Origin: Pirellulales bacterium
GTDB lineage: Bacteria > Planctomycetota > Planctomycetia > Pirellulales > PALSA-1355
Reading direction: 5' to 3'
DNA length: 64,000 nucleotides
Assembly: GCA_022844125.1 (NCBI GenBank)
Contig: JALHMI010000003.1
Location: 248,001 to 312,000 of the forward strand
The position numbers and the translations under genes are program-made. This document shows, in pieces, positions 1 through 7,961 of the stretch. The notes under the pieces are model-generated. The model was not told the DNA's origin. It ran no database searches and worked only from the letters and a program-made list of their open reading frames with translations. Every line of letters begins with the position of its first letter. Within the stretch, counting starts at the first letter, position 1.

Positions 1-155
1 GTATCCAGATCGCGCGCGATCTCCGAGGGCTTCATGTGGCCGCCGCGTTCGTGCAGGGCAATCTCGATGTTCGAAAACTCAAGGTCGACCAGTCGCTGCA
101 AGACTCCGTCCAGCGACAAATTGGGAAAGCATTCGCTCGAAGCGGCAACAAACAC
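1..155 (-). CDS. Sugar phosphate isomerase/epimerase, N-terminal part (cut by window edge)
   Basis: Only the first ~51 codons are present; the gene runs off the left edge. The minus-strand product begins MFVAASSECFPNLSLDGVLQ and continues with LVDLEFSNIEIALHE. That pattern of a first beta strand and first helix is seen at the start of xylose-isomerase-like TIM-barrel proteins (COG1082), which isomerise or epimerise sugars. I chose the GTG start at 155 because GGAGG lies 8 bases upstream of it. The catalytic metal ligands lie outside the window, so the substrate cannot be judged. Family call is an inference from a short stretch. Confidence 0.55.
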   Translation of the reverse strand, partial: MFVAASSECFPNLSLDGVLQRLVDLEFSNIEIALHERGGHMKPSEIARDLD

Positions 156-330
156 GCGCGATCCTCCGTGCACTAAGCTGGTGGTCTCTTCAGCACTGCC
201 GCCCGCAGTGCTTTAACTGGCTGGCATGACTGGGAGCACAGCTTACCGCGATAGCCGCGTGTTTGGCAACACCGCGAAATTACCGGCGCGCCGGCGGACT
301 GCGTTGAGTCTGCTGCGAGCAAGAGTCGCG

Positions 331-359
331 TTTCGCGCCGCTCCCGTCCGCGCTATAAT
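331..359 (+). promoter_or_regulatory. Candidate sigma70-type promoter upstream of sppA
   Basis: A perfect TATAAT lies at 354-359, with the weak -35-like hexamer TTTCGC at 331-336 and a 17-base spacer. It sits about 95 bases before the sppA start. Positions 156-452 hold no credible gene. The -10 is convincing; the -35 is poor. Confidence 0.4.
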
Positions 360-452
360 GTCGGATGCCGCAATTCCAGGGCGGCCGCAGCCGTGCTATC
401 ACCTTGCGCGCCCAGCTCGCGCGAGATTCATTCGCCAACACCAGGTGCCGTC

Positions 453-1529
453 ATGGATCCCCAAAACTCGCCGCAAGGCAACTATGTAAACGCCCAGTAC
501 GTCGACCCCCGCGCGCCGATCCGCGTAATCGTTGAACAGCCCCGGGGGAGTTGGATCGGCCGCCTGATCCGCTGGGGCGTAACCATCGTCCTCCTGCTGG
601 TCGTGCTCGGCATGCTCCTCGGCAACAGCGATTCGCTCCAGGAGGAGCACCATTCACTGAGTGAGACTGCCACCAACAAGATCGCGATCATCAAGATCGA
701 AGGCACGATCATCGGCGCCGAAGGGTACGTCAAGGACCAGATCGAGCAGGTCCGCGACGACGATGACGTGAAGGCCGTGATCGTGCGCGTCGACTCTCCC
801 GGCGGCACCGTTACCGGCAGCGACTATATCTACCACCATCTGAAGCTACTCAAGGCCAAGAAGCAGATTCCAATTGTCGTCAGCATGGGGGGCATCGCTG
901 CCAGCGGCGGCTACTACGTGGCCATGGCAGCCGGCGGAGACGAAAACACCATCTATGCCGAGCCCACCACGTGGACGGGCTCGATCGGCGTGATCATCCC
1001 GCACTACGACTTCGCCAAGCTGATGAAGGAGTGGGATATCGAGGACGACTCGATCGCCAGCCACCCGCTCAAGATGATGGGCAGCCCTACGCGCGACCTG
1101 CCGGAACCTTACAAGGAAGAGGAAGCGACGATTCTCAAAGGCCTGGTCGACTCCAGCTTCGAAGGGTTCAAGGAAATCGTGCTCGCCAGCCGCCCCGCGC
1201 TCCGCGGCGACCAGGCCAAGCAGGATATCGTCTTCACGGGTCGCATCTTCACGGCCAAGCAAGCCCAGGAAAACTTACTCGTCGATCAACTGGGTTTCAT
1301 CGAGGACGCTATCGATCGGGCCCTCGAACTGGGCAATCTCGACCGCGACAACACGCGCGTCGTGGAATACAAAAAGCCGGTCGGCGCGCTCGATGCCTTG
1401 CTGTTCGGTTCGCAATCGCAGAGCCGCACTCGACAACTCGACCTGGCGTCGCTTGCCGACTTGACAGTACCCAGGCCCTACTACCTGTGCACCTGGATGC
1501 CGGTGCTGGCTGGACTGTCGCAGCCGTAG
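453..1529 (+). CDS. sppA: Signal peptide peptidase SppA (short, single-domain form)
   Basis: Membrane-anchored serine protease of family S49, which degrades leftover signal peptides and other membrane-embedded peptides. The 358-residue product has one transmembrane helix at about 37-57 followed by an extracytoplasmic protease domain. DSPGG (114-118) and GGIAASGGYYVA place the nucleophile at Ser151. The general-base Lys of the Ser/Lys dyad is probably Lys207 in HPLKMMGSP, about 56 residues later as in the Bacillus-type enzyme. An upstream in-frame GTG at 393 would add 20 residues unlike the family, so ATG 453 is preferred. It converges on the ECF cassette, with its stop 6 bases from the end of the next gene. 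Confidence 0.9.
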   Translation: MDPQNSPQGNYVNAQYVDPRAPIRVIVEQPRGSWIGRLIRWGVTIVLLLVVLGMLLGNSDSLQEEHHSLSETATNKIAIIKIEGTIIGAEGYVKDQIEQVRDDDDVKAVIVRVDSPGGTVTGSDYIYHHLKLLKAKKQIPIVVSMGGIAASGGYYVAMAAGGDENTIYAEPTTWTGSIGVIIPHYDFAKLMKEWDIEDDSIASHPLKMMGSPTRDLPEPYKEEEATILKGLVDSSFEGFKEIVLASRPALRGDQAKQDIVFTGRIFTAKQAQENLLVDQLGFIEDAIDRALELGNLDRDNTRVVEYKKPVGALDALLFGSQSQSRTRQLDLASLADLTVPRPYYLCTWMPVLAGLSQP

Positions 1530-1535
1530 GCTCGC

Positions 1536-2585
1536 CTAATCCCGCGGCTTGGGGTCTTGGTCCGCGGAGGGCGCGGGCTTGCCATCGCGCTGGCCCCGGC
1601 GCTCGTCTTCGCGCGATTTGTTGCCGCGGCGCGGGCGAAAGTCGCCCGCCGGCCCCGGTCGCTCGTCGAAGGAGCCGCGTGGCGGTCCGCCACCGCGCTC
1701 AAAGTACATTCGCCGCAATTGCTGCAGCATCTCCTCGCGGGGAAGCTTTAGCAGGCGCTCGCGCTCGGCCGGCGGCACTTCGCTCTGCAGAAACCTGAGA
1801 AGTTCCTCCCCTACCAGGGCATTGCCGCGTCGTTCGCGTTGCCAGGCGCTCGAACGCCGCAGCGACGCAAACACCCAACTGCGAATTACGCGCCGCTGAG
1901 CATCAAGCGAGACGACCTTGGCCACTTCGGCCTTCGCCGATTCCGAGAGCTTAGCCGTCAATCTTTCGATATCCTCTTGCGTCACTTTCGAGTCGCTTTC
2001 GTTCTGGCCGCCCCGCGAACGACCAAAGAGCCGGAATACCAGGGCCATCTGCTTCGTGCTGGGATCCGTCTGACGCTGATACCAATCGCGATAGCGCTCG
2101 GGAATGTCCGTCTCCAACTCTTTGCGATGCCGTTGAACGAGTTCATCGATCCACCGTCGGACCGAGCGCATGTCGTCGCGCGTCAGTGGTTCCAAAAGCT
2201 GCGCGTCGCGCTGCGTGCGGCGAAGGTCTTCGATCGCCTCGACCCGATCATGCGGCGTGAGCTCCGCGAGCTGCGCTCGCTGAGCTGTCGAGATCGTCTT
2301 CAGCCACTCGTGGTACCGAGACAAAACCTGCATCAAGCGTGCGGAATCGGGATCGGCCGTGATCTCGGCCTGCAGCGCCCGCAGCCGATCTTGTTCCTCG
2401 GGTGTGAGCGCCTGGAACCGCTCGAACTTGCGGGCCAGATCCTGGCGGGCACTTTCGTCGAGGCTCGCAATGCGCGCTTGACGATCCACCAGATCCTGGT
2501 CCGATAGCTCATCGACGGCCGTGAGCAGCACAACGGCCGCGACCATCGCCAGTGCACGCCCGACATGCGAGAACCTACGAGGCAT
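1536..2585 (-). CDS. Hypothetical exported/membrane-anchored helical protein, third gene of an ECF sigma cassette
   Basis: Unrecognised protein of 349 residues. It starts with a basic stretch and a hydrophobic segment (about 8-24) that could be a signal peptide or anchor. A long charged helical region follows with many Glu/Arg and phrases such as LTPEEQDRLRAL, then a low-complexity Gly/Arg/Asp/Pro tail. The repeated 'x-LTPEE-' style recalls planctomycete DUF3106-like periplasmic proteins, but this is only a resemblance. ATG 2585 is preferred because it overlaps the end of the upstream anti-sigma gene by 11 bases, implying translational coupling. Position suggests it works with, or is a target of, the sigma/anti-sigma pair. 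Confidence 0.7.
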   Translation of the reverse strand: MPRRFSHVGRALAMVAAVVLLTAVDELSDQDLVDRQARIASLDESARQDLARKFERFQALTPEEQDRLRALQAEITADPDSARLMQVLSRYHEWLKTISTAQRAQLAELTPHDRVEAIEDLRRTQRDAQLLEPLTRDDMRSVRRWIDELVQRHRKELETDIPERYRDWYQRQTDPSTKQMALVFRLFGRSRGGQNESDSKVTQEDIERLTAKLSESAKAEVAKVVSLDAQRRVIRSWVFASLRRSSAWQRERRGNALVGEELLRFLQSEVPPAERERLLKLPREEMLQQLRRMYFERGGGPPRGSFDERPGPAGDFRPRRGNKSREDERRGQRDGKPAPSADQDPKPRD

Positions 2586-3078
2586 TATCGCCCTCCGCAT
2601 CTTCAAACAGATGCTCGCGGTCGAGCGCGCGCAGGAAGTCCACGTCCTCCACCTGGTAAAACAGGTCGATGTTTTCGATCACTGGCAAATCGCGCAGCAA
2701 AACCTCGTTCGGGTCGGGCCAGGCCTGCCGGCCGATCACATAACCCACGGCGAGTGCGGCAACCATGGCGATGACGCCGGCCAGTCGCTGGCGCTGTTTG
2801 AGCTTCGGTAGCGCCAGGTTGACCTCCTCGGCCTCCTTGGCGGCGGCGACGGCCACCATTTCCAGCGTCGTCTTGGTGAACTTCTCACCGACGTCTGCCC
2901 GAGGGAGCCGGTCGAGCAAGTCCCAGGTCCGTTCGAGCTTCTGCAATTGCCCGCGATACGTCGGATCGCGCGCGAGACGATCCTCCACCCGGCGCACGCT
3001 CGCTGCATCGAGCTCGCCGTCCAGATAGGCGGTCAGCTCGTCGTCGATTTCGGGTTGGGCGGATTCGTGTTTCGTCAT
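2575..3078 (-). CDS. Membrane-anchored anti-sigma factor-like protein
   Basis: A 167-residue protein directly downstream of an ECF sigma gene (22-base gap). The N-terminal cytoplasmic segment (about 10-60) includes ELTAYLDGELD and RRVEDRLARDP, the typical opening of anti-sigma domains. The Cys/His residues of the zinc-binding (ZAS) form are absent. One transmembrane helix lies at about 98-116, followed by an extracytoplasmic tail of ~50 residues. The likely role is to hold the neighbouring sigma factor inactive at the membrane until an envelope signal arrives. Function is inferred from architecture and position. Confidence 0.75.
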   Translation of the reverse strand: MTKHESAQPEIDDELTAYLDGELDAASVRRVEDRLARDPTYRGQLQKLERTWDLLDRLPRADVGEKFTKTTLEMVAVAAAKEAEEVNLALPKLKQRQRLAGVIAMVAALAVGYVIGRQAWPDPNEVLLRDLPVIENIDLFYQVEDVDFLRALDREHLFEDAEGDNAS

Positions 3079-3100
3079 CGCTTAAGTCGTCTTGCGCTGG

Positions 3101-3736
3101 CTATTGCGGCCGTGTGCCGTCGTCAAAGTAGGGCTCCAGCAATTCCTTGAGGTTCACTCGGGCTCGCGAAAGCAGGCTCTTCACCGCCTGCGGAGTCAGC
3201 TCCATGGCCGAGGCAATGTCGGCGTAGCTCATATCTTCGAATTTGTTTAGCAGCACGGCCATCCGCTGTCGCTCGCTCAGCCCCTGCATGGCCTCGCGCA
3301 CGACATCGCGGAGCTCGGCCTTGTCCATCTGCCGGGTTGGCATCGCGCCGCTCGCCGCCACGGCAATTTTGTCCAGCGTGCCGAAACCGCCGGACTCGGT
3401 TGCCCGGGCGGAGATGTTCACCTCGGGCCTGCGGGAGCGGCTTCGCAGCGCATTGGCCGCCACGTGATTGGCGATCGTGTACAGCCAGGTGGAAAACTTA
3501 GCTCCCGCGACATACCGTTTTCGCGCCCGATAAACCCGCAGGAACACCTCCTGGGCCAGATCCTCCGCCTGGTCGCGCCGCCCGACGAGGTGCTCAAGCA
3601 CCGTCACCAGTCGATTCTGATAGCGGAGCATGAGTTCGTCGAACGCCGCGGCATCGTCGTCGCGCACCTTCAGCATCAACCGCACGTCCGGGTCTTGCAG
3701 TTGGTATCTCTGGGCTGAAGACTCGCTGACCGCCAA
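3101..3736 (-). CDS. ECF-family RNA polymerase sigma-70 factor
   Basis: Region 2 is visible in AFDELMLRYQNRLVTVLEHL, then DQAEDLAQEVFLRVYR and FSTWLYTIANHVAANALR. Region 4 is GLSERQRMAVLLNKFEDMSY followed by the recognition helix area LTPQAVKSLLSRARVNLKE. Region 3 is missing, as expected for ECF factors. The open frame extends upstream, but the homologous part begins near QLQDPDVRLML. I chose TTG 3736 (211 residues), which has GAGG 8 bases upstream. GTG 3763 and ATG 3676 are alternatives; the last would lose part of region 2. First gene of a three-gene cassette with an anti-sigma factor and a helical exported protein. Confidence 0.85.
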   Translation of the reverse strand: MAVSESSAQRYQLQDPDVRLMLKVRDDDAAAFDELMLRYQNRLVTVLEHLVGRRDQAEDLAQEVFLRVYRARKRYVAGAKFSTWLYTIANHVAANALRSRSRRPEVNISARATESGGFGTLDKIAVAASGAMPTRQMDKAELRDVVREAMQGLSERQRMAVLLNKFEDMSYADIASAMELTPQAVKSLLSRARVNLKELLEPYFDDGTRPQ

Positions 3737-3937
3737 GTGTGGCGCCTCGCGCTTTGGGGGCACATTGCTGGGGGAGCCTGCCGGAGCATGGTCGCTCCCT
3801 GGAACCTCCCAGTATACCCGCTCAGCCGGTCGCCAACCCCCAAGGTATTGAACGCCCAACAAGGGCCAGGGTTTCGCTCGACAGCCCCGCATGCGGTGGC
3901 TAGGGTGGTTGGAACACCTCGAGGAACCGCACAAAGC

Positions 3938-4726
3938 ATGCGATCCGATCTGACTGGACGAACCGCCGTCATTACCGGAGGCTCCCGCGGCATTGGCCGG
4001 GCGGCCGCCATCATGCTGGCCCAGGCCGGCGCTCGGGTCTTCACCGGCGACCTTCACCCCCGCGACGAGAACGGTGAACTCTTCGGTTCGCTAGGCATCA
4101 CCGAACTGACTTGTGATGTCCGCCGGGAGAGCGATGTCCGGCAACTCGTCGAGCGGGCCCTCCCAGCGAATGGCGGGTTGCATGTTCTGGTCAGCAACGC
4201 TGGTATCAGCATGGCCGGCCAGGTGCCCGATCTGGCCGCGAAGGATTGGGACGACTGCTTCGATACCAACCTGCGGGCGGCCTTCCTGCTGTCGAAGTAT
4301 GGCATTCCGCATCTGCGAGCGGGCGGCGGTGGCTCCGTCGTTTTCGTATCCAGCAATGCCGGTCTGCTGCCGCGGGCACACGATCCCGCTTACTCCACGA
4401 GCAAGGCCGCGCTGGTTGCCCTTGCGCGAAGCCTGGCACTTTGCCATGCCGCGGACCGCATTCGGTTCAACTCCGTGTGTCCCGGACCGGTTTCCGAGAC
4501 CGGTCTCATCGACGACGCTGTTCTGGCGGCCGCCGATCCCAAGGCGGCCGCCGAGGCATTCATCGAGGCCAGCCCCCTGGCCCGGGCACTAGGCCGAATG
4601 ATCACCCCGGAGGAAGTAGCCGCGGCAATCCTATATCTGGCCAGCGACACGGCGGCACTGGTGACTGGAACGGCCCTACGCATCGATGGGGGTAAATCCC
4701 TGGGCGTTCCACCAGCGAGCGAGTAG
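3938..4726 (+). CDS. Short-chain dehydrogenase/reductase (SDR family)
   Basis: NAD(P)-dependent oxidoreductase with a Rossmann fold, 262 residues. The cofactor loop TGGSRGIG is at 13-20, SNAG at 86-89, the catalytic Tyr152 and Lys156 in YSTSK, and the C-terminal IDGG motif near the end. FTGDLHPRD after the second strand carries an Asp at the position that usually favours NAD over NADP. The open frame extends to 3737, but ATG 3938 gives the family's normal N-terminus and has GAGGAA upstream. The substrate cannot be told. It is transcribed divergently from the ECF sigma gene across about 200 bases. Confidence 0.85.
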   Translation: MRSDLTGRTAVITGGSRGIGRAAAIMLAQAGARVFTGDLHPRDENGELFGSLGITELTCDVRRESDVRQLVERALPANGGLHVLVSNAGISMAGQVPDLAAKDWDDCFDTNLRAAFLLSKYGIPHLRAGGGGSVVFVSSNAGLLPRAHDPAYSTSKAALVALARSLALCHAADRIRFNSVCPGPVSETGLIDDAVLAAADPKAAAEAFIEASPLARALGRMITPEEVAAAILYLASDTAALVTGTALRIDGGKSLGVPPASE

Positions 4727-4747
4727 GCCAAAACATGGCAATGCAGC

Positions 4748-4777
4748 TTGCATGTTTCGGCAAATCGGGGCTATCAT
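4748..4777 (+). promoter_or_regulatory. Candidate promoter for the redoxin/cytochrome/monooxygenase gene
   Basis: TTGCAT (4748-4753) and TATCAT (4772-4777) are separated by 18 bases, about 65 bases before the start codon. The match to sigma70 consensus is moderate. Confidence 0.35.
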
Positions 4778-4843
4778 AAGCCGGTAAGAGGCACTTCCTG
4801 CGTCCGATTCCGGTCTAACCGATTCCTCTTCGGGTTTATTGCC

Positions 4844-6784
4844 ATGAGACGTTCTGGTCAATTGTTGTGGGTCGCTCCCCTGTGTGCTGTTTTGGCGGGC
4901 AGCCTGCTTGTCGAGCGCGGTATAGCGAAAGACGCCACAGCGTCGAAAGATGTGTCCGCCCGAATTGGAGAAACGGTCGCGGACTTCAGTCTGCAAGACT
5001 ATCGCGGCAAGCCATTCTCGCTGGCCGAAGTGAAAGATTCGAAAGTCATTGTTGTTGCCTTTCTTGGCGTCGAGTGCCCCCTAAGCAAGCTGTACGCTCC
5101 CAAGCTCGTGAAGCTGGCCCAGGATTACGAAGGCAAGGGCGTCACCGTTATTGGTGTCGATCCAAATCGCCAGGACGCCGTCACCGAGATGGGCGCGTTC
5201 GCAAGCGAGCACAAGCTTAACTTCCCGCTGCTCAAGGACCTGAACAACAAGCTCGCTGACGAAGTCGGCGCCGCACGCGTGCCGCAAGTCTTCGTGCTCG
5301 ATGTCGATCGCAAGATCCGCTACGCGGGGCGAATCGACGACCAGTACGGCTTCGATACCGGATCCGGCTATGCCAAGCCGAACGTCAGCCGCCATGACCT
5401 GACAAGCGCCATCGACGAACTGCTGGCCGGCAAAGAGGTCAGCCAGCCGGAAACCGAAGCAATCGGCTGTTTGATCGGACGCGTTCGGCCTGTGGCGGAC
5501 AATGCTGCGGTGACTTACTCGAAGCACATCGCCCCGATCTTTCAGGACCACTGCGTCGAATGCCATCGCCCGGGCCAGATTGGTCCGTTCGCGTTGCTGT
5601 CGTATGATGACGCCGTTGGCTGGGGCGAAATGATCGAAGAAACGGTGCGCGAAGGTCGCATGCCGCCCTGGCATCCCGATCCGAAGTTTGGGCACTTCCG
5701 CAACGACATTTCGTTGTCTGCCGAAGAGAAGGAATTGATCTCGCAGTGGGTCGCCGCAGGCTCGCCCGAGGGTAATCCGAAAGACCTGCCGCCGGCGAAG
5801 GAATTTGCCAGCGAGTGGATGATGCCCGGCAAGCCGGATGCGGTGTTTTACATCGCCGATGAACCTGTCGACGTCCCGGCCGAAGGCACCGTAGAGTACC
5901 GCTACTACACGACCAAGACCGGCTTCACCGAAGACAAGTGGGTCAAGGTGGCCGAATGCATGCCGGGCAATCGCGCGGTAGTCCATCACATCATTGTGTT
6001 CCTCAAGCCGCCCTCCAAAGCGGGCGAAGCGGGTAGCGGTCGCGGCGCCGCCCGCGGCACGGCTTCCTTCGGCCAGCTTTGCGGGTTTGCACCCGGCACG
6101 CGGCCGATCGTGCTCGAGCCTGGCATGGCCAAACTGATCCCGGCCGGCTGGGAGCTTGTGTTCCAGATGCACTACACGCCGAACGGCTCTCCACAAAAAG
6201 ATCGCAGCGCCGTGGGCCTCAAGTTCTGCGATCCGGACACCGTGACCCATCGCGTGGCCACCTCGAATGCCATCAACGGCATGTTTGCCATTCCGGCGGG
6301 CGATCCGAACTACAAGGTCGAATCGACTCGGACCTATGGCCGCGAGGTGAAGCTGCTGTCGGTCTTCCCGCACATGCATCTGCGGGGCAAGGATTTCCAT
6401 TACGAGCTGATCTACCCCGACGGCCGTAAGGAAACGATCATGAACATGCCGCGGTACGACTTTAACTGGCAGACCAGCTACATCTTCGACAAGCCGATGG
6501 AACTGCCCGCCGGCACGACGATGCACTGCACCGCGCACTTCGACAATTCGGCAGACAACCCCGCCAATCCCGATCCGACGAAGACCGTCCGCTGGGGCGA
6601 TCAGACGTGGGAAGAAATGATGATTGGCTGGTTCGACATCGCGATTCCCAAGGATTGGGACATCGCCGAGGTGTTGCCGCCGCAAGGTCGTCGCTCGCGC
6701 GGCGAAGACGCCGACGAAAAACGCACCGGCGGTGAAGAGACCGAAGCCGGCGCCGAGGACTCACCCGCCGAACCTGCCGGCTGA
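4844..6784 (+). CDS. Redoxin - cytochrome c - copper monooxygenase-like fusion, exported
   Basis: A 646-residue exported protein with three modules. After a signal peptide (1-28), residues 40-200 form a thioredoxin-fold redoxin domain (AhpC/TSA type) with a single candidate Cys78 in GVECPLSK; a peroxiredoxin-like reading is possible. Residues 222-310 are a cytochrome c-type segment with one heme-binding CVECH (237-241). Residues 330-605 resemble the peptidylglycine/dopamine-beta copper type II monooxygenase fold: VHHIIVF (His381, His382), QMHY (His443) and FPHMHLRGK (His510, His512) are candidate copper ligands. The tail is Glu/Arg rich and disordered. ATG 4844 is chosen because it begins the signal peptide. 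It is followed by a strong terminator, so it is probably monocistronic. Substrate unknown. Confidence 0.85.
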   Translation: MRRSGQLLWVAPLCAVLAGSLLVERGIAKDATASKDVSARIGETVADFSLQDYRGKPFSLAEVKDSKVIVVAFLGVECPLSKLYAPKLVKLAQDYEGKGVTVIGVDPNRQDAVTEMGAFASEHKLNFPLLKDLNNKLADEVGAARVPQVFVLDVDRKIRYAGRIDDQYGFDTGSGYAKPNVSRHDLTSAIDELLAGKEVSQPETEAIGCLIGRVRPVADNAAVTYSKHIAPIFQDHCVECHRPGQIGPFALLSYDDAVGWGEMIEETVREGRMPPWHPDPKFGHFRNDISLSAEEKELISQWVAAGSPEGNPKDLPPAKEFASEWMMPGKPDAVFYIADEPVDVPAEGTVEYRYYTTKTGFTEDKWVKVAECMPGNRAVVHHIIVFLKPPSKAGEAGSGRGAARGTASFGQLCGFAPGTRPIVLEPGMAKLIPAGWELVFQMHYTPNGSPQKDRSAVGLKFCDPDTVTHRVATSNAINGMFAIPAGDPNYKVESTRTYGREVKLLSVFPHMHLRGKDFHYELIYPDGRKETIMNMPRYDFNWQTSYIFDKPMELPAGTTMHCTAHFDNSADNPANPDPTKTVRWGDQTWEEMMIGWFDIAIPKDWDIAEVLPPQGRRSRGEDADEKRTGGEETEAGAEDSPAEPAG

Positions 6785-6820
6785 TTTTGCCTCGGCTCCG
6801 CGGTTAACATCCAGTTATCG

Positions 6821-6864
6821 CGGCGTGGATCGGAACAATTTTCTGATCCACGCCGGTTTTTTTT
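6821..6864 (+). terminator. Rho-independent terminator
   Basis: Perfect 11-base stem CGGCGTGGATC (6821-6831) and GATCCACGCCG (6845-6855) around a 13-base loop, followed by G and eight T residues (6857-6864). It lies 37 bases after the redoxin-fusion stop codon. Confidence 0.9.
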
Positions 6865-6983
6865 CGTCGCGTGGCAGGTCCGCGCGGTCCTGGGGCGTCA
6901 CCGGTTGGCGGGCACCCCCAGTGGAACTAAACTAGCTACTTGTAGCAACAACTTCGAGGCTACTGGAGAGGTTTGATTAATTG

Positions 6984-7388
6984 ATGGGAGTGAATATGCA
7001 GGACCAGCATTTCCGTCGCAGCTTTGACTTCCTGCTGATCTCCGCCGTTTGCGTGGCGCTAGGCGGTTGCGCCGAAGCGATGCCTCCGGAACACAAGGCG
7101 GCCGTCTTGCGCATGCAGGGACTCGGTGGCAAAGTGTTGTTCGCCGAAGGCGGTTATCGATTGAATATGCAGAACTCCCGCATCACGGACGAGGACCTCA
7201 AAGACTTGCACAAAGTTCAGAATCTCAAGGGGCTCGATCTACAGGGCGCTCGGATCACCGACGAAGGGCTCCAGGAAATCGCGAAGTTGAAGTCCCTCGT
7301 CAGCGTTACCCTGACCGGGACCCCAACGACCCCCGAGGGGCGCGAGGCGCTACGCAAGGCCCGCCCCGACATGACGGTTAAACACTAG
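6984..7388 (+). CDS. Small lipoprotein with leucine-rich repeats
   Basis: A 134-residue protein with an N-terminal lipoprotein signal; the lipobox LGGC puts the lipidated Cys at residue 29. The rest holds two to three short leucine-rich repeats: DEDLKDLHKVQNLKGLDLQG, ITDEGLQEIAKLKSLVSVTL and TTPEGREALRKA. This spacing is the type common in planctomycete LRR proteins. It is probably a protein-binding envelope lipoprotein with no enzymatic role visible. ATG 6984 has GGAGAGG 12 bases upstream; ATG 6996 with GGGAG 5 bases upstream is an equally good start and keeps the lipobox. The function is unknown. Confidence 0.75.
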   Translation: MGVNMQDQHFRRSFDFLLISAVCVALGGCAEAMPPEHKAAVLRMQGLGGKVLFAEGGYRLNMQNSRITDEDLKDLHKVQNLKGLDLQGARITDEGLQEIAKLKSLVSVTLTGTPTTPEGREALRKARPDMTVKH

Positions 7389-7401
7389 TTCGCGACCGAA
7401 A

Positions 7402-7893
7402 CTAGCTTCGGCCGGCGGACACACGCCCGGCACCGAACAAAATCTCTTCAATCGCCCGCTGGCGAAAGCGAAATATCTTCTCGAGCTCTCGCCGCACCAG
7501 CGGGTGCATGAGCCGACCCAGCGGTCCCCCCGGGATCCGATACTTCACCTGGTCTTCAATCAACGTCCCCGCGCCGCGCTGCGGATCAACGTGATCCTGA
7601 AAGCGGTGCGTGTGAATCCACTGTCGATACGGTCCTTGCAGCTGCTCGTCGACGAACACATGCGGCGGATCCCAGCGGCTTATCAGGCTCCGCCAGGTAA
7701 GCGGCAGTCCGAACACGCGAATTCGATACTCGATTCGCGTCCCCTCGCGCATCTCGAACGGGCCGGGCGTCTTGATCTGAAAACCCATGCCCGGAGGCGT
7801 GATCCGAGCCAGATTCGCCGCCTCGGCAAAGAACCCGAACACCTGCTCGCGCGGAAGCGGCAAGAACATCGATTTTTCCAGCACATATTCCAC
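7402..7893 (-). CDS. SRPBCC (START/Bet v1-fold) family protein
   Basis: A 163-residue single-domain protein matching the SRPBCC ligand-binding fold. It has the opening strand EYVLEKSMFLPLPREQVFGF, the PPGMGFQI turn, and IEDQVKYRIPGGPLGRLMHP near the last helix. The variant with these motifs is the one annotated as CoxG-like or cyclase/dehydrase in many bacteria. Ligand and role are not known. It is convergent with the LRR lipoprotein gene, with 13 bases between the stops. A metallophosphoesterase gene lies 68 bases upstream on the same strand, so the two may form an operon. Confidence 0.75.
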   Translation of the reverse strand: MEYVLEKSMFLPLPREQVFGFFAEAANLARITPPGMGFQIKTPGPFEMREGTRIEYRIRVFGLPLTWRSLISRWDPPHVFVDEQLQGPYRQWIHTHRFQDHVDPQRGAGTLIEDQVKYRIPGGPLGRLMHPLVRRELEKIFRFRQRAIEEILFGAGRVSAGRS

Positions 7894-7961
7894 GGCCTGA
7901 TCTCCTTTGCCGCACTAACCGCAGCCGCCCGCCGGTTTTCACTGCGGGCAAACCGAAACAA

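Noticed and set aside
226-489. 87-codon ORF overlapping the sppA start
   Set aside because: Overlaps the promoter and gene start and resembles no protein.
5081-6685. 534-codon minus-strand ORF
   Set aside because: Antisense of the redoxin fusion gene, with no family features and no ribosome site.
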